DNA of 64,000 nucleotides from Arthrobacter sp. N199823 (GTDB taxonomy: Bacteria; Actinomycetota; Actinomycetes; Actinomycetales; Micrococcaceae), in the NCBI RefSeq assembly GCF_002929705.1, contig NZ_PJIN01000001.1, positions 1 to 64,000 of the forward strand, in the 5' to 3' direction. A program made the translations under genes and the position numbers. A model generated the notes under the pieces. That model saw only the letters and a list, made by a program, of their open reading frames with translations. It did not search any database and was not told where the DNA came from. Positions 53,478-62,998 of the stretch are shown piece by piece; the first letter of the stretch is position 1; every line of letters begins with the position of its first letter.

Positions 53478-54827
53478 ATGGACGCACGAACACTCTCCTC
53501 AGGGTTGGCGAAGCGCCTGACAACGCTCCGCCGGGATATTCACCGGAAGCCGGAAGTTGGTCTTCACCTGCCAGAGACACAACGTCGTGTTCTGAGCGAA
53601 CTCGAGGGCCTCGGTTTGGAAATCACCACCGGGCGCTCACTCAGTTCGGTCACGGCAGTGCTACGCGGTACCTCACCTGACCGCCCAACGTCCGACGCCC
53701 CGGTTGTGCTGCTCCGGGCCGATATGGATGCACTTTCCGTGCAGGAGGAAAACGATCTCGAGTTCGCTTCCGAGATCCCAGGGGCAATGCATGCTTGCGG
53801 CCATGACTTGCATACCTCAATGCTCGTCGGGGCAGCACACATGCTTGCCGCGCAGCGCGATGAAATCCCCGGCGACGTCGTATTTATGTTCCAGCCCGGA
53901 GAAGAGCTACACGACGGTGCAGCGATCATGGTCGCCGAAGGCGTGCTCGACGCTGCAGGGCGTCGCGCTGATGCGGCATACGCGCTTCACGTATTCTCAG
54001 ACCGGGGCCAAGTCGGCTCGTTTTCCACCCGAGCAGACACCATAATGTCCGCTGCTGACACGTTGAAGGTCACTGTGATCGGCCGCGGTGGGCACTCATC
54101 GGCCCCGTATCGAGCCATCGACCCCGTTACTCTCGCCGCAGAGATGGTGCTTGCGCTCCAAACTTTCGTGACGCGTCGTTTCGATGTTTTCGACCCTGTA
54201 GTCATCGGGATTGGCGCGATTTCCGGTGGAGACCTCGCTGCACCAAATGCGATTCCCGAACGCGTGCGATTCAGCGCCTCAGTGCGGTCCTGGTCAGCAG
54301 CCTCACGCGACAGGTTCCAAGCAGAAGTAGGCCCCTTGCTCGAGGGAATCGCGGCGGGTCATCGGGCGAGCGTCGTCGTTGAAGTCCTGCCAGGGTACCC
54401 GGCCACGATCACGGACTCCGTAGAAACCGAATTCGCGGCCCGGACCATTACGGAAACGTTCGGCGCGGACAGATTCACGAGTCTGAAGAATCCGTTGGCC
54501 TGTTCGGAAGACTTTTCCCGCGTCCTCGCCAAAGTGCCTGGATCATTCATCGTGCTCTCCGCCGGAGAAGAATTGGAAGGCGGCTCCGAACATGCGGACA
54601 ACCACAGCGCACGAGTGCGATTCAGCGAAACTGTGCTCACCGATGGTGCAGCACTTTACGCACAGCTCGCGGCAGATCGCTTGACCGAACTCGTACGCGA
54701 TACTTCCCCGGTGTCTACCTCAGCCGTATCGACGCCGGACTTCTCCACTTTCTCATCCTCGACGGGTTCGCCAGAAGCCACAGCCGCTTCCGCGCCCACC
54801 ACATCACTTGAAAAGGCAGTTCGATGA
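53478..54827 (+). CDS. M20D amidohydrolase (amino-acid conjugate hydrolase type)
   Basis: 449 residues. Pattern of the IAA-amino-acid/hippurate hydrolase group: RRDIHRKPEVGL, LRADMDALSVQE, MHACGHDLHTSM (metal ligands Cys-Gly-His-Asp), FQPGEE and the C-terminal EDFSRVL. It hydrolyses an N-acyl amino acid or a related conjugate. The last ~45 residues are a Ser/Thr/Ala-rich tail not typical of the family. Its stop overlaps the start of the transporter gene by 4 bp. Confidence 0.88.
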   Translation: MDARTLSSGLAKRLTTLRRDIHRKPEVGLHLPETQRRVLSELEGLGLEITTGRSLSSVTAVLRGTSPDRPTSDAPVVLLRADMDALSVQEENDLEFASEIPGAMHACGHDLHTSMLVGAAHMLAAQRDEIPGDVVFMFQPGEELHDGAAIMVAEGVLDAAGRRADAAYALHVFSDRGQVGSFSTRADTIMSAADTLKVTVIGRGGHSSAPYRAIDPVTLAAEMVLALQTFVTRRFDVFDPVVIGIGAISGGDLAAPNAIPERVRFSASVRSWSAASRDRFQAEVGPLLEGIAAGHRASVVVEVLPGYPATITDSVETEFAARTITETFGADRFTSLKNPLACSEDFSRVLAKVPGSFIVLSAGEELEGGSEHADNHSARVRFSETVLTDGAALYAQLAADRLTELVRDTSPVSTSAVSTPDFSTFSSSTGSPEATAASAPTTSLEKAVR

Positions 54828-56176
54828 CCCCAAAAAACTCCGCAGTTGACAACCGTCGGGCCCTGGTCGGCGCCGGGTTTGGAAATGCACTCGAATGGTT
54901 CGACTGGTCGATCTATGCGACATTTGCGCCCTTCTTCGCCTCAAGCTTCTTCAATGCGGATGACCCCGTGTCAGCTTTCATGTTCACGCTTGTCGTCTTC
55001 GCGGTTGGTTTCGTCGGCCGTCCAATCGGCGGATTCATCTTCGGGCGACTTGGCGATCGCGTCGGACGACGTACGACAATGACGCTCACGGTCGGCCTCA
55101 TCGCCGCCGGTGGGCTCCTCATCGGTTTGAGTCCAAACTATGCAACGATCGGTGTGTTCGCCTCAGTTCTCTTGCTCGTGGCTCGACTCGTACAGGGGCT
55201 GGCGTACGGTGGCGAACAGCCGTCCGTCGGTGCCTACTTGTCCGAACGCGCTCCTGCCAAGCATCGCGGGCTTTGGGCATCGCTCATCTATTCCTCTGGA
55301 ACTATCGGCGTCATTGCAGGCCTTGTGCCCGCCGGTATCCTGACTGCGCTACTCAGTTCGGAAGACATGCAGGCATGGGGCTGGCGTATACCGTTCATCA
55401 TCGCCGGTCTCGGTGGACTCTATGCATTGTGGATGCGACGCAATATGCCCGAAACCGAACAGTTCAACGAACGGCTCGAGGGTGTAAAGGAAAAGGTCTC
55501 CGACTCGAAGCCACGGGCCAGCGCATGGAGCGACATGTGGCGGATGCGCCGGTCGGTGCTCCAGGTTGTGGGTATGACCGTGGGCACGACAGTTGCTTAC
55601 TACTACTGGATTGTAGCTTCTTCCTCATATTCCATCAGTGTTTTGCATGCAAATCCGACAGAAGTCCTTTTTGCCGGAGTCGCTGCGAACATCTTGTTCA
55701 TCGTGATGTTGCCGCTGTGGGGGATGCTCTCTGATCGCATTGGTCGCCGTCCGGTCATGCTGTTTGGCTTTATCGGCCTCATTGTGACGTTGTTCCCGCT
55801 GTCCAGTCTCATTGACGGGAATCCGCTCCATCTCTTCTTTGCGATGACTGGAGCAGCTGTCTTCATGACGGCAATCGTCTCGATCTCACCCGCTGTCATG
55901 AGCGAGCTCTTCCCCACTCGTGTCCGCACGACTGGTGTTGCGGTGCCGCTCGCAGTTGCCACATCCATCTTTGGAGGTACGTCCCTGTACCTGCAGACTT
56001 GGCTTTCCACCTCGTTCGGTCCGCATGCATTCCTCATCTATCTGAGCGTGCTCCTGGTTATTTCGGCAGTCACGATCTTCACGATCCCCGAAACCAAGGG
56101 GCGCGAACTTAGTGACGACGTCGAATCATTCACCGACGCAGGGCGGGGACAGCGCGGCATCAAAGTAGGGGTGTAA
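54824..56176 (+). CDS. MHS-family MFS transporter
   Basis: 450 residues, 12 helices. The opening GNALEWFDWSIYATFAPFF and the loop GRLGDRVGRRTTM are typical of the metabolite:H+ symporter group (KgtP, ProP, ShiA), as is SDRIGRRPVML. These import organic acids, betaines or aromatic acids. Coupled to the M20D gene; it probably brings in the conjugate that this enzyme hydrolyses. Substrate unknown. Confidence 0.88.
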   Translation: MTPKNSAVDNRRALVGAGFGNALEWFDWSIYATFAPFFASSFFNADDPVSAFMFTLVVFAVGFVGRPIGGFIFGRLGDRVGRRTTMTLTVGLIAAGGLLIGLSPNYATIGVFASVLLLVARLVQGLAYGGEQPSVGAYLSERAPAKHRGLWASLIYSSGTIGVIAGLVPAGILTALLSSEDMQAWGWRIPFIIAGLGGLYALWMRRNMPETEQFNERLEGVKEKVSDSKPRASAWSDMWRMRRSVLQVVGMTVGTTVAYYYWIVASSSYSISVLHANPTEVLFAGVAANILFIVMLPLWGMLSDRIGRRPVMLFGFIGLIVTLFPLSSLIDGNPLHLFFAMTGAAVFMTAIVSISPAVMSELFPTRVRTTGVAVPLAVATSIFGGTSLYLQTWLSTSFGPHAFLIYLSVLLVISAVTIFTIPETKGRELSDDVESFTDAGRGQRGIKVGV

Positions 56177-56217
56177 TCACTGGCTCGTACGGAGTGCATT
56201 CCGCATAACCGATGCAC

Positions 56218-56272
56218 CGGAGTATGGCCGCTATCCGATCGATCAAGATCGAAGGGTAGCGGCCATACTCCG
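56218..56272. terminator. Long hairpin between convergent genes
   Basis: CGGAGTATGGCCGCTATCC pairs over 19 positions (one G-T wobble) with GGGTAGCGGCCATACTCCG, loop 17 bases. It lies between the MHS transporter and the convergent GH127 gene and can stop both transcripts. No T-run. Confidence 0.65.
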
Positions 56273-56390
56273 TAGCTGCTGTGTAAGATTCACCGGAATT
56301 CATCCGGGGGATCCTGCAGCCGCCCTGAGCTACGGGAATGCTGGCAGCCTCGAGTGCTTCCAGAATTTCTTATAGCTGTCCGGCGTCGAA

Positions 56391-58304
56391 TCACTGAGTT
56401 GGAATCCACACGCGCATCGCGGCCTGCTGGCGGTTGCCCCAGCGGAAGTAGGGGATCAGCGTCAGCGGGCCCAATTCTCGGTCCTCTGATGGTGAGGATC
56501 GCTGTTGCTTTGAGTACAACCCTCCGCTGGTTGAGGGGCGGGCCATTGCTCCACTGGCGGTGATTGCGGGAGTATCCAAGCCGCCGGGTGCCCTGGTGAC
56601 CTTGAGCTTGGTATCCCTAGGAAGGTAGATGTCTTGGACATCAACCTCTGCGGGCAAGTCTGCCTGCTCCAAGGCGAAGATGATCGGGCCTTGCCGCACG
56701 GCCATGGTGCCGCGTGATGCGTCCAGCCGTGGATGCGGCAGATCGATCACAGGAGCAACATAAAAGTCCAGCTCAATGGAATTATTCACCGAGTTTGGCT
56801 CGAGTACGAGGTATCCGTCGGCCTGCGCGGGGAACGCTGCAACGCCGTCGATCTTCACTGAATACTCATCCGCCCAGGCCGGGACGCGAAGGCGTAGCTC
56901 GACGCCGAGGGGGCGATCGAGTGTGAGGTCAACGCGCCCGTCCCAGGGATAGGCGGTGCTGACTGCGGCTATCGGGCTGTCCGCGTCATTCCCCAATGCC
57001 AGGTTTCCGTCACTGTAAAGGTGCAGCTGAATACCGCGATCATTGCTTGTGGCCGCGTAGCTGTCGAGCGAGGCGATGAGGCGGGCAAGGTTCGGTGGGC
57101 AGCATGCACAGCCGAACCATGAAAGTCGGCTCGCGGAGGCATTCTCATCGGAGATGTGTCCCTCCCTCAATTGCAGTCTGTTGACGTAAAAGAACTCGGT
57201 GCCAGACATGGAGGTCGAGGCGGCAATTACGTTGTAGAGCCCCCGTTCCATTTCATCGGCGAATCGAGACTCGCCCGTGCGCAGCAGCATCCGCCAATTC
57301 CACATGAAATTAGCGATCCCAGCACAGGTCTCGGAGTAGGCCCTGTCCGGTGGCAATTCATAGGGGTCGCCAAAGGACTCGCCCCGATGGCGGGATCCCA
57401 AGCCCCCGGTGATGTACATCTTCTGGGTGTGGACGCTCGTCCAGATTCTCTCAAGTGCGGCTTCCAGTTCGGCGTCACCCTCCTCAATGACCAAATCAGT
57501 GGCGCCTGCGGTTAGGTAGAGCTGCCGGACGGCATGTCCGACGGCGTCAGTGGCTTCCCTGATCGGCTGATGATCCAGAAAATAGTCAGCCCCGAAATGG
57601 TCCGGGCCCATGGTTTGGTAGCCGCGCGCGTCGATGAAGTGCTTCGCCAGCCGCATGAATCGGCGTTCCCCGGTGAGCCGCCAAAGTTCCACCAGGGCCG
57701 TTTCAATTTCGGGGTGCCCATCGAGATCGGGCCGTGCTCCGGGCCCGAGCTCGCGTTCAACCAGGTCCACATACCGAATTGCAGTCGCAAGGAGATCGCG
57801 CCTGCCTGTGGTCCGGGTGAAGGCGATGGCGGCCTGAATTAAATGTCCCAGGCAGTAAAGTTCGTGTGACCAGCGCATGGCGCTAAGTTTCTGATGCGAG
57901 GTGCCGCCCTGCACCCACGTGTTGAGGTAACCGTCATCGTCCTGCGCGTGAGCGATCAGCGAAACAACCTCATCGACGAACGCGTCGTAGTCTGATGTTC
58001 CTGTTCGGCCGATCTCCCAGGCGATCGCCTCGAGTGTCTTATAGACATCAGAATCGGCGAAGGGTGGGCCACGGAAGGCGGCGTCCGACTCTCCGATGAG
58101 CCTGCGGAAGTTATCTACGGTTCCGCTTGCTTCGATCTGTTGAATGCAATGGGGGATAGTCGCGGCCCGGTTTAGTTCCTGCCACGAACCAAGAAAGCCG
58201 GCATCGCTGAACCGCATGCTTCCCCGAGGTAGGGGCCGCACAGCGGTAGTACTCGAGGGGGTCAGGCCGGTTGGGCCGTTTTGCTCGGCGGTGAGTATCG
58301 GCAT
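56391..58304 (-). CDS. GH127 beta-L-arabinofuranosidase
   Basis: 637-residue enzyme of the former DUF1680 group, a helical barrel followed by a beta domain from about residue 430. Key residues known from GH127 are in place: Glu325 in YSETCAG with Cys327, and the zinc-binding cysteines in GCACCPPN (399, 401, 402). It releases beta-L-arabinofuranose from plant-derived oligosaccharides or glycoproteins. No signal peptide, so it is cytoplasmic. ATG with AAGGAG upstream. Divergent from the LacI gene. Confidence 0.9.
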   Translation of the reverse strand: MPILTAEQNGPTGLTPSSTTAVRPLPRGSMRFSDAGFLGSWQELNRAATIPHCIQQIEASGTVDNFRRLIGESDAAFRGPPFADSDVYKTLEAIAWEIGRTGTSDYDAFVDEVVSLIAHAQDDDGYLNTWVQGGTSHQKLSAMRWSHELYCLGHLIQAAIAFTRTTGRRDLLATAIRYVDLVERELGPGARPDLDGHPEIETALVELWRLTGERRFMRLAKHFIDARGYQTMGPDHFGADYFLDHQPIREATDAVGHAVRQLYLTAGATDLVIEEGDAELEAALERIWTSVHTQKMYITGGLGSRHRGESFGDPYELPPDRAYSETCAGIANFMWNWRMLLRTGESRFADEMERGLYNVIAASTSMSGTEFFYVNRLQLREGHISDENASASRLSWFGCACCPPNLARLIASLDSYAATSNDRGIQLHLYSDGNLALGNDADSPIAAVSTAYPWDGRVDLTLDRPLGVELRLRVPAWADEYSVKIDGVAAFPAQADGYLVLEPNSVNNSIELDFYVAPVIDLPHPRLDASRGTMAVRQGPIIFALEQADLPAEVDVQDIYLPRDTKLKVTRAPGGLDTPAITASGAMARPSTSGGLYSKQQRSSPSEDRELGPLTLIPYFRWGNRQQAAMRVWIPTQ

Positions 58305-58437
58305 TGACGTACTCCTTCAAATCAAGTGATGGCGGTAGGAAGCGAGAAGGCGGAGCTCTTGACTTCGGTCCGCGGTTTGAACAGTATGAGAAAGGTTGGG
58401 AAAGTTCAACGGAATATTTTTTCCCAGAAAGGTTTTC

Positions 58438-59466
58438 ATGCGAGCTATCACGATTAACCACGTGGCCGAGGCCGCTGGCGTTTCCATTGGAACGGTTTCA
58501 AAAGCACTCAATGGAACTGGCCGGGTGTCAGCCGAGACCCGGGAGCGGGTCCGTCGCGAGGCGGCCCGTTTGGGGTTTGTTCCGCGCCGGCGAGCAGACT
58601 CGGGTGCGGCTGTTGACCTGGCCTATTCGGTCGGCGTCCTCACAACCGATAGCTTCGGGCGGTTCACCATACCGATCATGCTGGGCGCCGAAGACACGCT
58701 AGGCCCTGGCCGGGTCACGGTACTGATGTGCGATGGCCGTGGCGATGCCCTGCGCGAACAGTTCTACATCGACAGCCTGATGCGACGGCGAGTGGATGGA
58801 ATCATCGTCACCGGCCGCGGCAACGATGCCAGGTCACCGATTCGGGGGACCGGAGCCGTTCCTGTCGTTTATGCGTTTGCACCCTCCACCGATCCCGACG
58901 ACTATTCGATTGTCCCGAACAGTCACAGAGTGGGCGCGCTCGCCGTCGAGCACCTGATAGGAGGAGGCCGACGACGGCTGGTTCAGATCACGGGGTACGA
59001 GTCCCAAGCGGCCACAGTAGAACGGCACAGCGGCGCGTCCGCCGCCCTGACTGCTCAAGGACTCCAATGGGCCGCGGCTCCTCAGTTCGGAGAATGGTCC
59101 GAGCGGTGGGGGCGTGAGGCCGCAATCCGTCTTGTCCGAGACGGCGTCGATTTCGACGGCGCATTTTGCGGCAGCGATCAGATTGCCCGAGGATTCGTCA
59201 CAGGGCTTCGCGAATCTGGCGTCGATGTACCCGGGCAAGTTGGCGTCGTCGGCGTCGACAATTGGGACGTCATGGTCGAGGCAGCCCGCCCGCCATTGAC
59301 AACGATCGACCTCAATCTTGCTGAAATTGGGCGCCGCGCCGCCATGGTCATCATTGAAGCGATCAACGGCGAGCCAGTCCCCAAGGGTAGCGAGAAAGTT
59401 GAACCTTCGCTCATCATGCGGGACTCCAGCGCCTCGCCGGCACCTCCCGTATCGGTCACCCGTTAG
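58438..59466 (+). CDS. LacI-family transcriptional regulator
   Basis: 342 residues. The helix-turn-helix (TINHVAEAAGVSIGTVSKAL) with ALNGTGRVSAETRERV and the hinge is followed by a sugar-binding domain ending with VGVVGVDNWDVMVEAA and PLTTIDLNLAEIG. It is likely to control the GH127 gene on its left and possibly the solute-binding protein and GH27 genes on its right. Start at ATG 58438 after AGAAAGG. An inverted repeat TGGGAAA/TTTCCCA (58397-58426) just upstream may be its operator. Confidence 0.88.
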   Translation: MRAITINHVAEAAGVSIGTVSKALNGTGRVSAETRERVRREAARLGFVPRRRADSGAAVDLAYSVGVLTTDSFGRFTIPIMLGAEDTLGPGRVTVLMCDGRGDALREQFYIDSLMRRRVDGIIVTGRGNDARSPIRGTGAVPVVYAFAPSTDPDDYSIVPNSHRVGALAVEHLIGGGRRRLVQITGYESQAATVERHSGASAALTAQGLQWAAAPQFGEWSERWGREAAIRLVRDGVDFDGAFCGSDQIARGFVTGLRESGVDVPGQVGVVGVDNWDVMVEAARPPLTTIDLNLAEIGRRAAMVIIEAINGEPVPKGSEKVEPSLIMRDSSASPAPPVSVTR

Positions 59467-59868
59467 CCAGGGCCACGCTGACACCGCAGCTGGCACCGGG
59501 GCTGGCGCCGCCGCTGGCTCCGCACCCCATAACCTTCACTTTGTGACCTCGCTGACCGGGATCGTGACGGAGCCGCAAGAGTAGCTGGCCAGAGGGAGTA
59601 AGTCATCCACTTTGGGTCATCGGGGATGCGCCATTTTTGCCGCCCTGACGCGGTTCAGTGCTTGGTTCAGCTTGCGTAGCACCCTGTCAGTTCCATTGCT
59701 TGCTGCCGGTGTGGGGACATTGAAAACAACGGCCCAGCTCGTCATGGCCGCGAGTCTCACCTGAACCATTGACTCCAATTGTGAGCTAGATTACTGTTCA
59801 AAAGTATCGAAGGTCTTCCGAAACTATCGGAACTGGCTCAGATTCAGCTCACACTCCAGGAAGAGAAA
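59467..59868. other. Intergenic stretch before the solute-binding protein
   Basis: 400 bp with no gene. The last 90 bp carry two related motifs, GTATCGAAG and CTATCGGAA (59798 and 59824 region), that may be an operator, and presumably the promoter of the binding-protein gene. No terminator seen. Confidence 0.4.
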
Positions 59869-61539
59869 ATGGCACCCTTCACGTTCAAGAACCCACCAGT
59901 TAGCCGACGCGCTTTTGTCACAGGCATAGCCGCAGCCGGACTAGTTGCCCTGGTTGGCTGCAGCAAGAAATCAGAAGGCCCCGTGGACATCTCGGCCCAG
60001 AGCGTCGGTGCCATGGAGGGGTTCGAGGCAGACATGCAGTTCAAGGCCACAGAGCCGTTGGACCTCTCAATTCTTTGGACGGATTGGCCAGAACTCCCGG
60101 TGAAGGACTCGTGGGAGGTGTTCAAGGAAATCAAGGCCCGCACCAACGTCAACCTTGAATTGACCCACATGCCCTTCAGTGATGCAGTAGAGAAGCGGAG
60201 CCTGCTCATCAGCGCCGGCGATGCGCCCTCCATCATTCCGCTCATCTACACAGGTGATGAAAAGCCGTTTGTGTCTTCCGGCGCGGTCCTACCCATGAGT
60301 GACTACGTAGAACACATGCCCAACTTCAGGAAGTACGTGAAGGAATGGGACCTCGAAGCCATGATAGATAATTTGCGCCAGGCCGACGGAAAATACTACA
60401 TGTTGCCGGGCCTTCAAGAGGTGTCTGTACCCGTCTTCTCGCTCATGATCCGCAAAGACGTGTTCGAGGAAGTGGGCGCGGCAATTCCCAATACCTGGGA
60501 TGAAGTACGGGACAGTTTGGTCAAGATTAAGGCCAAATATCCGGATTCCTACCCACTAGCCGACGGCTTTGAAGGGCAGTCACTGCTGAATTACGCCGCT
60601 CGTTCCTTCGGCACGCAGGCCGGCTGGGGTTTTGGCACCGGCACAATCATGGACGAGGAAAGCAAGAAGCTCAAGTACGTCGCCACATCGAAAGAGTACA
60701 AGGATCTGGTTACCTTTTTCCATGGCTTGGTCAAGGACGGTCTGCTCGACCCGGAATCGTTGACGGCGGCCGATGCTGGCGGCGGAAACGCCAGTATTTC
60801 GGAGAAATTCGCTAGCAACAAGATCTTTGCCGCCTCAGGGAACACTGGCACCGTCATTGAATATTCGACGGCGCTCGATAAGACTTTGGGGAAGGGCGCC
60901 CATGAAGTCATTCTCATTGCTCCGCCCGGCGGCCCCGCAGGCAACATCATTGGCCCGCGGAACTTCTGGCACGGTTTCATGCTCAGTTCAAAGGCCAAGG
61001 ACCAGCCCAACTTCCAGGCGCTGTTGCAGTTTGTTGACTGGTACTTCTACAACCCCGATGCGCGGGAGCTGCTGCGGTGGGGCGTTGAAGGCAAGCAGTA
61101 CACAAAGGATGCCACGGGAGCTATCAAGCTCAAGGATGGCTTCTCCCTTGATGCCTGGAACCTCACGAGCAAGGGGGCCGTGGATATCCAGAAAGACCTG
61201 GGCTACTCCACGTTCGCCTCTGAAGGAACCGAAAGTCGGAAGCTCAAAGAGTCCTACAGCCCCAAGGATGCTGTGGCCTACATTGAATCGGTTCTGACAA
61301 CGAGGACATTCCGCGCACCGGATGCGCCAGCACCGTTGGAAGAGGCGGAACTGGAGCAGTCCTCCTTGATCGCCACCCCGTTGAAGGACACAGTCGATAC
61401 CAACACCTTGAAGTTCGTGCTCGGAGAGCGCGACCTCAGCGAATGGGATAAGTTCGTCACCGAACTTGAAGGACAAGGGCTTGCAAGTTACGTAGACCTA
61501 CTTGACACCGCCCACGAACGCTTTGCGGACAAGACCTAA
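59869..61539 (+). CDS. Tat-exported sugar-binding lipoprotein (family 1, LplA-like)
   Basis: 556-residue extracellular solute-binding protein. The N-terminus has a twin-arginine signal (SRRAFVTG, Arg13-Arg14) and lipobox ALVGC (Cys31), so it is probably folded before export. The body has the family-1 pattern, e.g. LDLSILWTDWPELP and GKYYMLPGLQE. LplA-type proteins bind complex oligosaccharides. No permease or ATPase gene follows; the partner must be elsewhere. Followed by a GH27 gene 13 bp later. Confidence 0.85.
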   Translation: MAPFTFKNPPVSRRAFVTGIAAAGLVALVGCSKKSEGPVDISAQSVGAMEGFEADMQFKATEPLDLSILWTDWPELPVKDSWEVFKEIKARTNVNLELTHMPFSDAVEKRSLLISAGDAPSIIPLIYTGDEKPFVSSGAVLPMSDYVEHMPNFRKYVKEWDLEAMIDNLRQADGKYYMLPGLQEVSVPVFSLMIRKDVFEEVGAAIPNTWDEVRDSLVKIKAKYPDSYPLADGFEGQSLLNYAARSFGTQAGWGFGTGTIMDEESKKLKYVATSKEYKDLVTFFHGLVKDGLLDPESLTAADAGGGNASISEKFASNKIFAASGNTGTVIEYSTALDKTLGKGAHEVILIAPPGGPAGNIIGPRNFWHGFMLSSKAKDQPNFQALLQFVDWYFYNPDARELLRWGVEGKQYTKDATGAIKLKDGFSLDAWNLTSKGAVDIQKDLGYSTFASEGTESRKLKESYSPKDAVAYIESVLTTRTFRAPDAPAPLEEAELEQSSLIATPLKDTVDTNTLKFVLGERDLSEWDKFVTELEGQGLASYVDLLDTAHERFADKT

Positions 61540-61552
61540 CTCCTTGGACTCC

Positions 61553-62908
61553 GTGAAGGTCGAGCTCTCGACGGACCGTGCAGTCACCCGGCTGGCACCA
61601 ACTCCGCCCATGGGGTGGAACAGCTGGGACTGCTACGGCACCACTGTGACAGAGGAGGAAGTCCTCGAAAATGCCCGGGTTATCCGGGACCAGCTACTAC
61701 CCTCAGGCTGGGACACTGTCGTCGTCGATATTGCATGGTACGACCCGACGGCGAGAGCTCACGGCTACAACGAGGACGCTCCTGTTGTGCTCGATGCGTA
61801 CGGCCGCCAGTTGCCGGCACGGAACCGATTCCCCTCGGCGAAGGGCAGCACAGGGTTCACATCCCTTGCTAACGCTGTTCATGCCATGGGGCTGCGCTTT
61901 GGCATCCATGTCATGCGTGGCATTCCACGTAAGGCCGTCGAGCAGAATCTCCCCGTCGAAGGGACTGAGTGGACGGCGTCGCAGATCGCCAACCAGGATG
62001 ACACTTGCAGCTGGAATCCTGACAACTTCGGGCTCAACCATGGGCATCCAGGAGCCCAAGCGTATTACGACGGCCAAGTTGCTCAGTTTGCCCGCTGGGG
62101 TGTGGACTTCCTCAAGGTAGATGACATGCAGGCGCCGTACCATGATGATGAAATCACCGCATTTGCAACAGCCATCACCCGCAGCGGGAGAGAGATGATG
62201 CTGTCCCTTTCCCCGGGAACGAATCTACCCACGACGCACCTTGACCATCTTCGCGAGAATGCAAATATGTGGCGCATCTCCGATGACCTCTGGGACCGGT
62301 GGGACGACGTTCATGCACAGTTCGCCCGGCTCGCCCGGTGGGCACCGCTTCAACGCGCCGGCGGATGGGCTGATGCCGACATGCTTCCGCTTGGCCGGAT
62401 TGGTCTCCGTGCTGAGCGTGGTGAACCCCGTGATTCTCGCCTGAGCGCTGCGGAACAGCAGACTTTACTGACGCTCTGGGTCATGGGGCGCTCACCGCTC
62501 ATGATGGGCGGCGACCTGCCCTCGACTGACACGGCAACCATAGAGCGCCTTGCAAACCCCGCACTCTCGAGAGTCCTCGCCACAACAACCGGAAACCGTG
62601 AAATCTTACGGGAGCCCAAAAGTCAGGGGAGTGGTGAAGTTATTGTGTGGGCCGCCAGCGCCGGTACGGGTCATTTTGTCGCAGTGTTTTGGACAGGTGA
62701 GTCCGAATGCAAACTGTCAGTGGCGCTGAGTTCGGTGGTTGGCCTCACGGCCGCCCGGGACGGCTGGGCTGCCTGTGACCTTTGGGAGCAAGGCCCTGCA
62801 CACAGTCTAGAGCTCGACGCCGAGGGGCGTTTCGCTGTTGCCGTTCGGCCGCACGGGGTGCGCTGGTACGAACTGGTGCCCGTTGCGTCCGAGGCAGCCT
62901 CAGATTGA
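61553..62908 (+). CDS. GH27 alpha-galactosidase-like glycosidase
   Basis: About 451 residues. The N-terminal TPPMGWNSWDCYG is the GH27 signature; the nucleophile Asp lies in DFLKVDD (about residue 190) and the acid/base Asp in WRISDD (about 244). GH27 enzymes remove alpha-galactose or beta-L-arabinopyranose; with GH127 nearby the latter is a real option. No signal peptide. Start uncertain: GTG 61553 or TTG 61544, neither with a clear ribosome site, suggesting coupling to the preceding gene. Frames starting further upstream overlap the binding-protein gene. Confidence 0.86.
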   Translation: MKVELSTDRAVTRLAPTPPMGWNSWDCYGTTVTEEEVLENARVIRDQLLPSGWDTVVVDIAWYDPTARAHGYNEDAPVVLDAYGRQLPARNRFPSAKGSTGFTSLANAVHAMGLRFGIHVMRGIPRKAVEQNLPVEGTEWTASQIANQDDTCSWNPDNFGLNHGHPGAQAYYDGQVAQFARWGVDFLKVDDMQAPYHDDEITAFATAITRSGREMMLSLSPGTNLPTTHLDHLRENANMWRISDDLWDRWDDVHAQFARLARWAPLQRAGGWADADMLPLGRIGLRAERGEPRDSRLSAAEQQTLLTLWVMGRSPLMMGGDLPSTDTATIERLANPALSRVLATTTGNREILREPKSQGSGEVIVWAASAGTGHFVAVFWTGESECKLSVALSSVVGLTAARDGWAACDLWEQGPAHSLELDAEGRFAVAVRPHGVRWYELVPVASEAASD

Positions 62909-62950
62909 GCGGTTTCCTCGACCCATCATCGAATGTTCAAGCCGACAGAG

Positions 62951-62998
62951 ACGGAGGGTGAACCCTGCGGCATCCGCAGAGTCGCCCTCCAGCTCCGT
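62951..62998. terminator. Nested hairpin after the GH27 gene
   Basis: An outer stem ACGGAG/CTCCGT with GGG/CCC and an inner CTGCGG-CAT-CCGCAG form a strong structure between convergent genes. It likely ends both the GH27 transcript and the leftward pseudogene transcript. Confidence 0.55.

Noticed and set aside
61502-61552. Upstream extension of the GH27 gene
   Set aside because: It overlaps the end of the binding-protein gene and encodes no conserved sequence.
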